Assembly: GCF_001514145.1 (NCBI RefSeq)
Contig: NZ_KQ948666.1
Location: 18,196 to 82,195 of the forward strand
Direction: 5' to 3'
DNA: 64,000 nt
Source: Streptomyces canus
Lineage (GTDB): Bacteria > Actinomycetota > Actinomycetes > Streptomycetales > Streptomycetaceae
A program made the position numbers and the translations under genes. Under the pieces are notes generated by a model. It saw only the letters and a list, made by a program, of their open reading frames with translations. It was not told the origin of the DNA and ran no database searches. Shown in pieces: positions 7,734-15,815 of this stretch. Position 1 is the first letter of the stretch; the number at the start of each line of letters is the position of its first letter.

Positions 7734-8027
7734 ATGCAGACACTCGCGCACTGGGACGGCGGCCCCGGCCCGTGGATCCTTTTCTTCCCGCTGATCTGGG
7801 CGGCCGTCGTGCTCGGCGTCGTCACCGTCCTGCGCCGCACCGTCTGGCGCGGCCGCCGCGGACCGTGGCGCGCCATGGCCGACGCCGGCCCCTCCGGCGA
7901 CTCACCGATCGCCATGCTCGGCCGCCGCTTCGCCTCGGGTGAGATCGACGAGGACGAGTACTGGCGCCGGCTGTCCGTCCTGGACGAGCAGTTCGGCCGT
8001 ACGGCGGGCAAGGGCGGTGCGGCATGA
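7734..8027 (+). CDS. Small membrane protein with C-terminal SHOCT domain
   Basis: A 97-residue protein. It has one membrane segment (residues about 13-34, WILFFPLIWAAVVLGVVTV), then a basic stretch and a SHOCT domain (residues about 59-88: IAMLGRRFASGEIDEDEYWRRLSVL). SHOCT is a short oligomerisation motif usually attached to other proteins; here it caps a single membrane anchor. The ATGA overlap with the following ABC ATPase gene (8024) shows translational coupling, so it may be an accessory subunit of that transporter. The role is inferred from position only. Confidence 0.85.
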   Translation: MQTLAHWDGGPGPWILFFPLIWAAVVLGVVTVLRRTVWRGRRGPWRAMADAGPSGDSPIAMLGRRFASGEIDEDEYWRRLSVLDEQFGRTAGKGGAA

Positions 8028-8782
8028 CCACCACGACCGCCTCGACGGGGACCCTGTCGGCCGCCCGGGTGGTCGACGCCGTGAAGGTGTACGGCAGCGG
8101 CGACACCAGGGTGCGGGCCCTGGACGGGGTGAGCGTCGACTTTCCGGCCGGCCGCTTCACCGCGATCATGGGGCCCTCGGGCTCCGGCAAGTCCACCCTC
8201 ATGCACTGCGCGGCCGGCCTCGACACGCTCACCGAGGGCGTCTCCTACATCGGCGACACCGACCTCGGCTCGCTCGACGACCGCCGTCTGACCCTGCTGC
8301 GCCGGGACCGCGTCGGCTTCGTCTTCCAGGCGTTCAACCTGGTGCCGACGCTGACCGTCGAGGAGAACATCAGGCTGCCGCTGGACCTCGCGGGAGGCAA
8401 GGGTGACCCGGAGTGGATCGACGCGCTGATCGAGGTGGTCGGCCTGCGCGACCGGCTCCGGCACCGGCCCGCCGAGCTGTCCGGCGGACAGCAGCAACGC
8501 GTCGCCGTGGCCCGGGCGTTCGCCGGCCGACCGGACGTCGTCTTCGCCGACGAGCCCACCGGGAACCTCGACTCCCGCTCCGGCGGCGAGGTCCTCGGCC
8601 TCCTCGCCAGGACCGTGCGGCAGACGGCCCGCACGGTCGTCATGGTCACCCACGACCCGGTCGCCGCCGCCCACGCCGACGAGGTCGTCTTCCTCGCCGA
8701 CGGGCGCCTGGTGGACCGTATGGAATCCCCCACCGCCGACCGCGTCCTGGACCGGCTGAAGGCCTTCGAGGTGCCCTCATGA
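8024..8782 (+). CDS. ABC transporter ATP-binding protein, MacB/LolD type
   Basis: A 252-residue ATPase. GPSGSGKST (Walker A, about residues 47-55), FQAFNLVPTLTVEENI (Q-loop with the typical MacB/LolD continuation), LSGGQQQRVAVARAF (signature), VVFADEPTGNLD (Walker B) and VTHD (H-loop) are all intact. This subfamily pairs with FtsX-like permeases and often extrudes peptides, lipids or antibiotics, or works mechanically without transport. It is coupled by ATGA overlaps to the SHOCT protein upstream and to the permease downstream (8779), forming a three-gene operon. Confidence 0.93.
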   Translation: MTTTTASTGTLSAARVVDAVKVYGSGDTRVRALDGVSVDFPAGRFTAIMGPSGSGKSTLMHCAAGLDTLTEGVSYIGDTDLGSLDDRRLTLLRRDRVGFVFQAFNLVPTLTVEENIRLPLDLAGGKGDPEWIDALIEVVGLRDRLRHRPAELSGGQQQRVAVARAFAGRPDVVFADEPTGNLDSRSGGEVLGLLARTVRQTARTVVMVTHDPVAAAHADEVVFLADGRLVDRMESPTADRVLDRLKAFEVPS

Positions 8783-11340
8783 ACGCCTCCGTACGGCTGA
8801 GCACGTCCTCCCTGCGGGCCCACAAGCGGCGCTTCGCCGGGACCTTCCTGGCGGTGTTCCTCGGCGTGGCGTTCCTCGCCGGGACGCTCGTCATGGGCGA
8901 CACGCTCCGCGCCGGCTTCGACACCATGTTCGGCAACGCGACCAGCGGCACCGACGCCGTGGTCCGCAGTGCCGAGGCCATCACCACGCCGGGGGAGAGC
9001 CAGGGGGTGCGCGAGCCGGTCGACACCGACCTGGTCAAGACCGTCGAGCAGGTCCCCGGTGTCGCGGCCGCCGCCCCCGACGTCCAGGGCGCGGGCCAGT
9101 TGATCGGCGCCGACGGCAAGCCCATCGGCGGCCAGGGCCCACCCACCCTGGCCGGAAACTGGATCGACGACCCCGAGCTCAACCCGTACCGACTCGCCGA
9201 AGGCCGTGCACCGAAGAAGTCCGGCGAGGTCGTCGTCAACCGCGGTACCGCCGACCGGGGCGATCTGAAGATCGGCGACACGACGATCCTGCGTACGCCC
9301 GACCCCGTCGAGGTGACGATCGTCGGCCTCGCGACCTTCGGCGGCGAGGACGGCATGGCCCAGGTGACCTTCACCGGCATGACCCTGTCCGACGCCGAGA
9401 AGTACCTCACGGCCAGGCCGGGGGAGGCGTCGAGCATCCAGGTGCGGGCGGGTCCGGGCGTCGGGCAGCAGGAGCTCGTCGACCGGTTGACTCCCGTGCT
9501 GCCCAGGGGTGTTGAAGCGATCTCCGGTCAGGAGTCGACCGAAGAGAACACCGATATGATCTCCAGCCAGTTCCTGGACATCTTCACGACCTTCCTGCTG
9601 GTCTTCTCGGGCGTGGCCCTCCTGGTCGCCACCTTCTCCATCCACAACACCTTCGCGATCGTCGTGGCCCAACGCACACGCGAGAACGCCCTGTTGCGGG
9701 CTCTTGGTGCCTCCCGCCGTCAGGTCACCGCATCCACCCTGACCGAGGCGAGCGTGGTCGCGGTGACCGCGTCGGCCGCGGGCCTCGCCGGCGGCATCGG
9801 CGTCGCCGCCGGGCTCCAGGCGCTGTTCCCGGCGATCGGATTCCCCTTCCCCGAGGGTGACTTGGTGATCGGTGTGCTGTCGATGGCGCTGCCACTGGCG
9901 GTCGGCATCGTCGTCTGTCTGGGCTCCGCGCTGCTGCCCGCCGTGCGCGCGGGCCGCACCGCACCGCTCGCCGCACTGCGCGAGACGGCCGTCGACCAGT
10001 CGGGCGCATCCCGGGTCCGAGCGGTCATCGGCGGGGGACTGGCGGCACTCGCGGTGGCCGTGACGCTCACCGGCGTCCTGGTCTCGCCGTCCCTCTGGCT
10101 CGCGGGAGCCGGTTCCGTGACGACCCTGGCCGCGTTCGTGGTCCTCGGCCCGGTCGCCTCCACGACAGCCGTACGGGTCATCGGCGGCCCCCTCGACCGG
10201 CTCCGCGGCGTCACCGGCTCGCTCGCCCGGCGCAACGCCCTGCGCAGCCCCAGGCGAACGGCCGCCACCGCGAGCGCGCTGATGATCGGCGTGGCCGTGG
10301 TCTCCCTGTTCACGGTGTTCGGAGCCTCCCTGAAGGCCACCATGGACCAGACCGTGTCCCGGTCCTTCGCGGGCGACGTCGCCGTCAGCACCCCCTCGTT
10401 CGGTGCGGGCGGCAGCGGCCTCAGCCCCCGGCTCGCCGGAGCGGTCCAGCAACTGCCCGAGGTGGACACTGCGGTGGGCCTCGGTCGCGGTGTCGCCGAA
10501 GTCGACGGCAAGGGGCGGGTGTTGACCGTCACCGACCCACTCGCACTGGAGCGCACCTTCGACCTCGGCACGGTGCGGGGCTCCCTGCGCGACCTCGGCA
10601 CCGACGGCATCGCCCTCACCGAGAAGGAAGCGGAGAAGCAGGGCCTCACGACCGGCGACAAGGCCCGGCTCACCTTCACCGACGGTGTGAAGGACACCTT
10701 CACGGTCCGCGCGGTCTACGGGCAGTCCGAGCTGGCGGGGGACTACGTCATCACCCGCGCGGCCTGGGCCCCGCATCGCACGCAGGACTCCGACACCCTC
10801 GTCGCGGTCTCCTTCAAGGACGGCGTGAGCACCGGCGCGGGCAAGGCGGCGGTGGAGAAGGTGGCGGCGCGGTACGGCGATCCCGAGGTGCAGACCCGCG
10901 ACGAGTACGCGCAGTCCTCGGCCGGCGGCATCGACATGATGCTCACACTGGTCTACGCGCTCCTCGCTCTCGCGGTCCTCATCGCCCTGCTGGGCATCGC
11001 CAACACGCTGACCCTGGCGATCCACGAGCGCACCCGGGAACTGGGTCTGCTGAGGGCCGTGGGCCAGACCCGGTCCCAGCTCCGCGCCATGGTCCGCTGG
11101 GAGTCCGTCCTGGTCGCGGCGTTCGGCACGGTCGGCGGACTCGCCCTCGGCGCCTTTCTCGGCTGGGTCCTGGTCAAGGCCTCGGACGGCGCGAGCGACA
11201 GTGCCTTCGCCTTCGCGATGCCACCCCTGCGACTCGCGGTGGTGGCCCTGGTGGGCCTCGCCGCGGGAGCCCTCGCAGGACTGCGCCCTGCCCGGCGCGC
11301 GGCCCGTCTGGACGTACTGCGGGCGATCGCCACCGAGTGA
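8779..11340 (+). CDS. FtsX-type ABC transporter permease with duplicated core
   Basis: An 853-residue integral membrane protein. An N-terminal membrane helix (about 17-40) is followed by a large extracytoplasmic domain (about 45-255), then three helices with an FtsX core near 260-420. After a further helix pair (about 420-500) there is a second extracytoplasmic domain, and a C-terminal FtsX core (about 715-840) reading TLAIHERTRELGLLRAVGQ. The first copy has the parallel VAQRTRENALLRALGAS. Two FtsX cores in one chain are usual for Gram-positive MacB-like permeases. The ATG overlaps the stop of the ATPase gene. The substrate is unknown. Confidence 0.92.
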   Translation: MNASVRLSTSSLRAHKRRFAGTFLAVFLGVAFLAGTLVMGDTLRAGFDTMFGNATSGTDAVVRSAEAITTPGESQGVREPVDTDLVKTVEQVPGVAAAAPDVQGAGQLIGADGKPIGGQGPPTLAGNWIDDPELNPYRLAEGRAPKKSGEVVVNRGTADRGDLKIGDTTILRTPDPVEVTIVGLATFGGEDGMAQVTFTGMTLSDAEKYLTARPGEASSIQVRAGPGVGQQELVDRLTPVLPRGVEAISGQESTEENTDMISSQFLDIFTTFLLVFSGVALLVATFSIHNTFAIVVAQRTRENALLRALGASRRQVTASTLTEASVVAVTASAAGLAGGIGVAAGLQALFPAIGFPFPEGDLVIGVLSMALPLAVGIVVCLGSALLPAVRAGRTAPLAALRETAVDQSGASRVRAVIGGGLAALAVAVTLTGVLVSPSLWLAGAGSVTTLAAFVVLGPVASTTAVRVIGGPLDRLRGVTGSLARRNALRSPRRTAATASALMIGVAVVSLFTVFGASLKATMDQTVSRSFAGDVAVSTPSFGAGGSGLSPRLAGAVQQLPEVDTAVGLGRGVAEVDGKGRVLTVTDPLALERTFDLGTVRGSLRDLGTDGIALTEKEAEKQGLTTGDKARLTFTDGVKDTFTVRAVYGQSELAGDYVITRAAWAPHRTQDSDTLVAVSFKDGVSTGAGKAAVEKVAARYGDPEVQTRDEYAQSSAGGIDMMLTLVYALLALAVLIALLGIANTLTLAIHERTRELGLLRAVGQTRSQLRAMVRWESVLVAAFGTVGGLALGAFLGWVLVKASDGASDSAFAFAMPPLRLAVVALVGLAAGALAGLRPARRAARLDVLRAIATE

Positions 11341-11396
11341 CGGGCAAGCCGCACCCACGGCGCCGGCGCGCCGGCCGCGAGTGTGCCGGAGGGGCG

Positions 11397-11466
11397 CGCC
11401 GGTGCCGGGACGACGAACGCGCGGTGGCCCGAGGGGCTGAGCACGATCGTCGTCCCGGCACCGGCG
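11397..11466. terminator. Large perfect inverted repeat between convergent genes
   Basis: The 20-base arm CGCCGGTGCCGGGACGACGA (11397-11416) is exactly repeated in reverse complement at 11447-11466, with a 30-base loop. It sits between the permease stop (11340) and the stop of the convergent HATPase gene (11517), so it can act as a two-way terminator. The stem is unusually long and perfect for a simple terminator and has no T-run. Confidence 0.65.
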
Positions 11467-11516
11467 GAAAGCGCCCCGCGGGCGAACGAGCGTAAAGAGG
11501 AGTCGTCACCGCCCGG

Positions 11517-12038
11517 TCAGCCGGCAACGGCGGACCGGGCGGGAGCGTGTTCGGGCCTGCGGCTGTCGACCCGCACCTCGGCGTACTTGAGCGCGGTCTT
11601 GTCAAGGACGGTTCGCCGCTGTGGCCGCGCGGCGGAGGGCGTCGGCAGGGTGAACCACACGGCCTTCCCCGACTCGCCGTCCGGTCGGACACCCCAGCTC
11701 TCGCTGACCGCGGCGACCATCGCGAGCCCTCGCCCGCACGTGGCGAGCGGCTCGGTGTCCTTGATGTCGGCCACGACCGGCAGACGCGGGTCGTGGTCGT
11801 GCACCGAGACCGTGAGCCGGTCGAGCAGCAGCTCGATCTCCACGGTGCACGTCTTGTCGGGCTGGGCATGGCGGTGGACGTTGGTCAAAAGCTCCGTCAC
11901 ACCGAGCACGGCCCGGTCTATGAGGGGATCCATATGCCAGTACCGCAACTGCGCGGAAAGGATTCTGCGGACCTGGCCGATCCGCGACGGCAGGGCTTGA
12001 AGCTCCACCGTGCAGTGCCTGCTCGGATAACGGATCAC
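11517..12038 (-). CDS. HATPase-domain anti-sigma-factor-like regulatory protein
   Basis: A 173-residue protein with the RsbW/SpoIIAB-type histidine-kinase-like ATPase fold. The N-box region is LGVTELLTNVHRHA (residues about 46-59), and the G1/G2 regions are VHDHDPRLP and GRGLAMVAAVSESWGV. Streptomyces encode dozens of such proteins, which may act as kinases of anti-anti-sigma factors or as stand-alone switches. I chose GTG 12038 because GGGGAG lies eight bases upstream and the conserved family start falls there; a GTG at 12074 is also open but lacks a ribosome site. No partner sigma or antagonist gene is adjacent. Confidence 0.85.
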   Translation of the reverse strand: MIRYPSRHCTVELQALPSRIGQVRRILSAQLRYWHMDPLIDRAVLGVTELLTNVHRHAQPDKTCTVEIELLLDRLTVSVHDHDPRLPVVADIKDTEPLATCGRGLAMVAAVSESWGVRPDGESGKAVWFTLPTPSAARPQRRTVLDKTALKYAEVRVDSRRPEHAPARSAVAG

Positions 12039-12223
12039 GGCTGCGACTCCCCGACGTGAGGTCCGGAAGAACACGGAGTTCGGATCGATCCAGCAGGTGC
12101 CTGCGTGAAACGGCCGCCTGCTGTCGTGCCCGGCGGGCTGGTTCGCAGCGTGATCGCCGGTTAACCCAGAGTGATGTGAGATCAGCGTGACTCAGGAGGT
12201 GCGGTACCGCAACTCGCGGTGAT

Positions 12224-12547
12224 TCAGCCGCTACGACCGGCAGCCCTGCGTACGGCCTCGATGAACCGGCGTGCGGCGGGCGGCCCCGGCTCGCCCGGAG
12301 CGGGGTCGTGATCGCCCAGGGTCAGCAGGTACCGGTTGCCGTTGAGATCCGCGAGGGCCCGGTCGTCCGCCGCGAACCAGGGCTTGGAGGCGCGCACCGC
12401 CTGCACGGGTGCGCTGTCGATCTCGCTGCCGTAGCTGGTGAGCAGTTCCAGCCTGCCGTCGTTGATCCGGACCTGACCGGCCCGGGTGAGCGAGCGCAAC
12501 CTCTTCCCGATCCGCACGCCCGTAGCCGTGAACTCCGGCTCCGCCAT
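12224..12547 (-). CDS. Small conserved protein of unknown function (PH-like)
   Basis: A 107-residue protein. The beta-rich run VRINDGRLELLTSYGSEIDS followed by an amphipathic tail (ARRFIEAVRRAAG) resembles the small PH-like proteins of actinobacteria, but I cannot name a family with certainty. The ATG at 12547 has AGGGGG five bases upstream. It faces away from the Cds1-like gene, 345 bases apart, across an A/T-richer region (about 12780-12870) that probably holds both promoters. No function can be inferred. Confidence 0.6.
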   Translation of the reverse strand: MAEPEFTATGVRIGKRLRSLTRAGQVRINDGRLELLTSYGSEIDSAPVQAVRASKPWFAADDRALADLNGNRYLLTLGDHDPAPGEPGPPAARRFIEAVRRAAGRSG

Positions 12548-12891
12548 GCCGCCCCCTTGTGCGCGTCGGTGTGCCGGCCCGTCGCTCCCGCGTGGGCCGA
12601 GAGCCGGCTCCTGTCGTGATCCAGTGTGCGCCCCCGTGCGAGACATCCGTCCCGCCCGGTGCAGTCTGCCCGCCACCGGCGTCCAGCACCAGTGCGCATG
12701 ACATCTCGCCCGGGGGCGCCCGGAGCACTCGTCCGAATGCGCCCCCGTCGTCGCGTTCCGTGGTGACCCCAGGGGTGTCTTTGGGGCTCTCAAAGGTGTG
12801 TTTATGCAGGTGAGAAGCGTGCGGAAGGTGTCTATGATCGAGCCATCGGCCGCGCGACGCGCCGTCGGCGCGCAGTGTTAGGAGCCCAGCC

Positions 12892-14037
12892 GTGAGCACC
12901 CCTCAGCAGACCCGGACCGGCGACACCCTCGATATCGACCGCAGCGACACCGCCTATCGCGGCTGGCTGAAAGAAGCCGTCCGCAAGGTCCAGGCCGACG
13001 CCAACCGCTCGGCCGACACGCATCTTCTGCGTTTCCCGCTCCCGGAGATGTGGGGCATCGACCTGTACCTCAAGGACGAGTCGACCCACCCGACCGGCAG
13101 CCTCAAGCACCGGCTCGCCCGCTCGCTCTTCCTCTACGGCCTGTGCAATGGCTGGATCCGGCCGGGCCGCCCGGTGATCGAGGCGTCCAGCGGCTCCACG
13201 GCCGTGTCCGAGGCGTACTTCGCCAAGCTGATCGGTGTGCCCTTCATCGCGGTCATGCCGCGCACGACGAGCGCCGAGAAGATCCGCCTCATCGAGTTCC
13301 ACGGCGGCCGGTGCCACTTCGTCGACGACCCGCGCACGATGTACGAGGAGTCCGCCCGCCTCGCGGTGGAGACCGGCGGCCACTACATGGACCAGTTCAC
13401 CTACGCGGAACGGGCCACGGACTGGCGGGGCAACAACAACATCGCCGAATCCATCTTCCGCCAGCTGGAGTTGGAGCGCTTCCCGGAGCCCGCGTGGATC
13501 GTCGCCACCGCCGGCACCGGAGGCACCTCGGCGACCATCGCCCGGTACGTCCACTACATGCAGCACGACACCCGCATCTGTGTGGCAGATCCGGAGAACT
13601 CCTGTTTCTTCGAGGGCTGGACCACCGGCGATCCGGACGTCACGTGCGACTGCGGCTCGCGCATCGAGGGCATCGGCCGGCCGCGCATGGAGCCGAGCTT
13701 CGTGCCCGGAGCGATCGACCGCATGATGAAGGTCCCGGACGCGGCCAGCGTGGCCGCCGTCCGCGCCCTGGAGCGCACCATCGGCCGCAGGGCGGGCGGC
13801 TCGACCGGCACCGGACTGTGGAGCGCGCTGAAGATCATCGCCGAGATGGTGGCCGAAGGGCGCCGGGGGAGCGTCGTCACCCTGCTCTGTGATCCCGGCG
13901 ACCGGTACCTGGACAAGTACTACTCGGACGCGTGGCTGGCCGAGCAGGGCCTGGACATCGAGCCGTACACGACGGCGATCGCCTCACTGCTGGAGACGGG
14001 GATCTGGCCCGGCCACGTCTCTCCCGGCAGGTCCTAG
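12892..14037 (+). CDS. PLP-dependent cysteine synthase/desulfhydrase family protein (Cds1-like)
   Basis: A 381-residue fold-type II PLP enzyme. KDESTHPTGSLKHRLARSLF holds the PLP lysine (K72). ASSGSTAVSEAYFAK matches the substrate loop. ATAGTGGTSATIARY is the glycine-rich phosphate-binding loop, and GGSTGTGLWSALKI is the C-terminal PLP-ring region. The family resembles mycobacterial Cds1, which breaks L-cysteine to H2S, ammonia and pyruvate, rather than CysK. Cysteines in CDCGSRIEGIG (near 260) are also typical of this branch. The GTG start has AGGAG nine bases upstream. It is a single-gene unit as far as can be seen. Confidence 0.82.
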   Translation: MSTPQQTRTGDTLDIDRSDTAYRGWLKEAVRKVQADANRSADTHLLRFPLPEMWGIDLYLKDESTHPTGSLKHRLARSLFLYGLCNGWIRPGRPVIEASSGSTAVSEAYFAKLIGVPFIAVMPRTTSAEKIRLIEFHGGRCHFVDDPRTMYEESARLAVETGGHYMDQFTYAERATDWRGNNNIAESIFRQLELERFPEPAWIVATAGTGGTSATIARYVHYMQHDTRICVADPENSCFFEGWTTGDPDVTCDCGSRIEGIGRPRMEPSFVPGAIDRMMKVPDAASVAAVRALERTIGRRAGGSTGTGLWSALKIIAEMVAEGRRGSVVTLLCDPGDRYLDKYYSDAWLAEQGLDIEPYTTAIASLLETGIWPGHVSPGRS

Positions 14038-14165
14038 TCGTACTGACCCGCAGGATTGTTCACACAGCTGATCGGTGGCCGCCTGGTGAGGCGCAGGCGG
14101 TTCCCGATGACCTTGCCGTCCGTCACCGGCAGGCGACCGGGCCAGGGCCCTGGGGGACGCCCCGG

Positions 14166-14645
14166 CTAGGATCCCTGCGCAGCGAGCCGCCGGTCCAGCG
14201 TGCGGACCGCGTCCCGGAAGGCCCGTCCCAGCCCGGCGCGCCCCAGCTTGGCGACGAGGCGGAACGCCGCCGTGCCGTCCACCGCGAACGTCCAGCGCAC
14301 ATGGGTGCCCGCCCCGGCGGGAGTGAGCCGCCACTCCTCGACGATGGCGCGGGCACCGGGAGCGTTCGCCACGTCGACACGGTAGGCGTACAGCTCGGGG
14401 GCCTTCGCCGCGAGGACCGTCTCCTGGAAACGCCCGCCGCCCTTGAGGTGGATCTCCCGGGTCGAACCGTCCCCGGTCGAACGGGCCAGCGTCACGGCGG
14501 AGAACCATTCCGCCCAGCCCGGTACGTCCTCGGCGAGCGCCCGGTGAACGGCCTCCGGCGGGGCGGACATCTGCTGGGCGAACTCCAGCCGTACCGGCGC
14601 GGTCCCGATGAAGTCGAGCCCCACCTCACGCAGTTGGTGAACCAT
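14166..14645 (-). CDS. SRPBCC-family protein
   Basis: A 159-residue START/Bet v1-like (SRPBCC) protein with a hydrophobic ligand cavity. FAQQMSAPPEAVHRAL is the first strand and helix, GWAEWFSAVTLARSTGDG follows, and EEWRLTPAGAGTHVRWTFAVDG plus the C-terminal long helix (LGRAFRDAVRTLDRRLAAQ) complete the fold. Members include polyketide cyclases and lipid or hormone binders; none of these can be specified here. I chose ATG 14645 with AGGGGGG five to six bases upstream. It lies 50 bases after the DeoR gene in the same direction, so co-transcription is possible. Confidence 0.8.
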   Translation of the reverse strand: MVHQLREVGLDFIGTAPVRLEFAQQMSAPPEAVHRALAEDVPGWAEWFSAVTLARSTGDGSTREIHLKGGGRFQETVLAAKAPELYAYRVDVANAPGARAIVEEWRLTPAGAGTHVRWTFAVDGTAAFRLVAKLGRAGLGRAFRDAVRTLDRRLAAQGS

Positions 14646-14695
14646 GGACACCCCCCTGGCGTCGAACGGGAGGTGCCACCCTAACTGACGCTCAG

Positions 14696-15526
14696 TCAGC
14701 TGTCTGTACCGTCAACGGACTCACCGGCCACGACCAGCCGCCGCAGATGCTCGGAGACCTCCGCACGCGCCCCGGCCGGCAGCCCCGCGTCCGTGACCAG
14801 CGTGTCGACCTGCTCCAGCGAGGCGAACGAACTCAGGCCCACCGTGCCCCACTTGGTGTGGTCGGCCACCACCACGACCCGCCGGGCCGACTGCACGAGA
14901 CGCCGGTTGGTCTCCGCCTCCGCGAGGTTCGGCGTGGACAGTCCGGCCTCGACCGATATGCCGTGCACACCGAGGAAGAGCACGTCGAAGTGGAGCGCCC
15001 CGATCGCCTGGTCGGCCACCGGGCCCACCAGCGAGTCGGACGGGGTGCGCACACCGCCGGTCAGCACGACGGTCGCCGCGCCCTGACGGGGGCCCGTGGT
15101 GCGCTGCGCCGCGTGGAACACGTCGGCGACCCGCACCGAGTTCGTGACGACGGTCAGATCGGGCACATCGAGCAGATGGTGGGCCAGCGCGTACGTCGTC
15201 GTACCGCCCGACAGCGCGATCGCGGTGCCCGGGGCGACCAGCTCCGCCGCCGACCGCGCGATGTCCTCCTTGGCGGTCAGCTCCAGACCCGACTTCGCCT
15301 CGAAGCCCGGCTCGTGGGTGCTCGCCTCGACCACCGGCACGGCGCCGCCGTGCACCTTCTCCAGCACACCCTGGCGGGCCAGCGCGTCCAGATCGCGCCG
15401 CACCGTCATGTCCGACACGCCGAGCTTGCGGGTCAGCTCGTTGACGCGCACCCCGCCCCGGCGCCGGACCTCGTCCAGGATCAGGGCGCGGCGCTGCTCC
15501 GCGAGGAGGTTCTGATTCTCACTCAC
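14696..15526 (-). CDS. DeoR/GlpR-family transcriptional regulator
   Basis: A 276-residue regulator. The N-terminal DeoR winged helix is clear: RRALILDEVRRRGGVRVNEL, then LGVSDMTVRRDLDALARQG, and the conserved VHGGAVP linker near residue 60. The C-terminal DeoRC domain (about 80-235) belongs to the ISOCOT sugar-phosphate-sensing fold, with SGGTTTYALAHHL and DVLFLGVHGIS. Such proteins usually repress sugar catabolism operons and are relieved by a phosphorylated sugar. No sugar operon is adjacent, so the target is unknown. The GTG start (15526) has GGAG six bases upstream. Confidence 0.9.
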   Translation of the reverse strand: MSENQNLLAEQRRALILDEVRRRGGVRVNELTRKLGVSDMTVRRDLDALARQGVLEKVHGGAVPVVEASTHEPGFEAKSGLELTAKEDIARSAAELVAPGTAIALSGGTTTYALAHHLLDVPDLTVVTNSVRVADVFHAAQRTTGPRQGAATVVLTGGVRTPSDSLVGPVADQAIGALHFDVLFLGVHGISVEAGLSTPNLAEAETNRRLVQSARRVVVVADHTKWGTVGLSSFASLEQVDTLVTDAGLPAGARAEVSEHLRRLVVAGESVDGTDS

Positions 15527-15815
15527 GTACGCTCCGGTCCTTTCGCCTGCCGTCCGACATGCCCTGCGCACCCTCTCCCACAAGCACATTTTGCCCGACC
15601 CTGGTGCGCGGGACGTCCCATACTCGCACGGGCCCCGGCGGGGAGTGCCACCGACCGCCCGGTCGTGCTCCTGCCACCGGGGTGACACAGGGCTCCGGCT
15701 GTCACCCGGATCGGGGAGATTCCGTGACTAGGGGTGTGCGGAGCGCGCAGACCGGAGATCCTGGTGTCCGCACGGACAGATGCCGAGAGCGCGTCACGGG
15801 GGAAGTGCGACAACA

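Noticed and set aside
8245..11358. A very long open frame on the minus strand (about 1040 codons) opposite the ABC ATPase and permease genes
   Set aside because: It is a side effect of high G+C third positions. The translation is Gly/Arg/Asp-rich without any family motif, while the plus strand carries clear Walker and FtsX motifs.
14685..14699. Small inverted repeat CTGAC-N5-GTCAG at the end of the DeoR gene
   Set aside because: The stem is only five base pairs and lies inside the stop region. It is too weak to call a terminator or operator.
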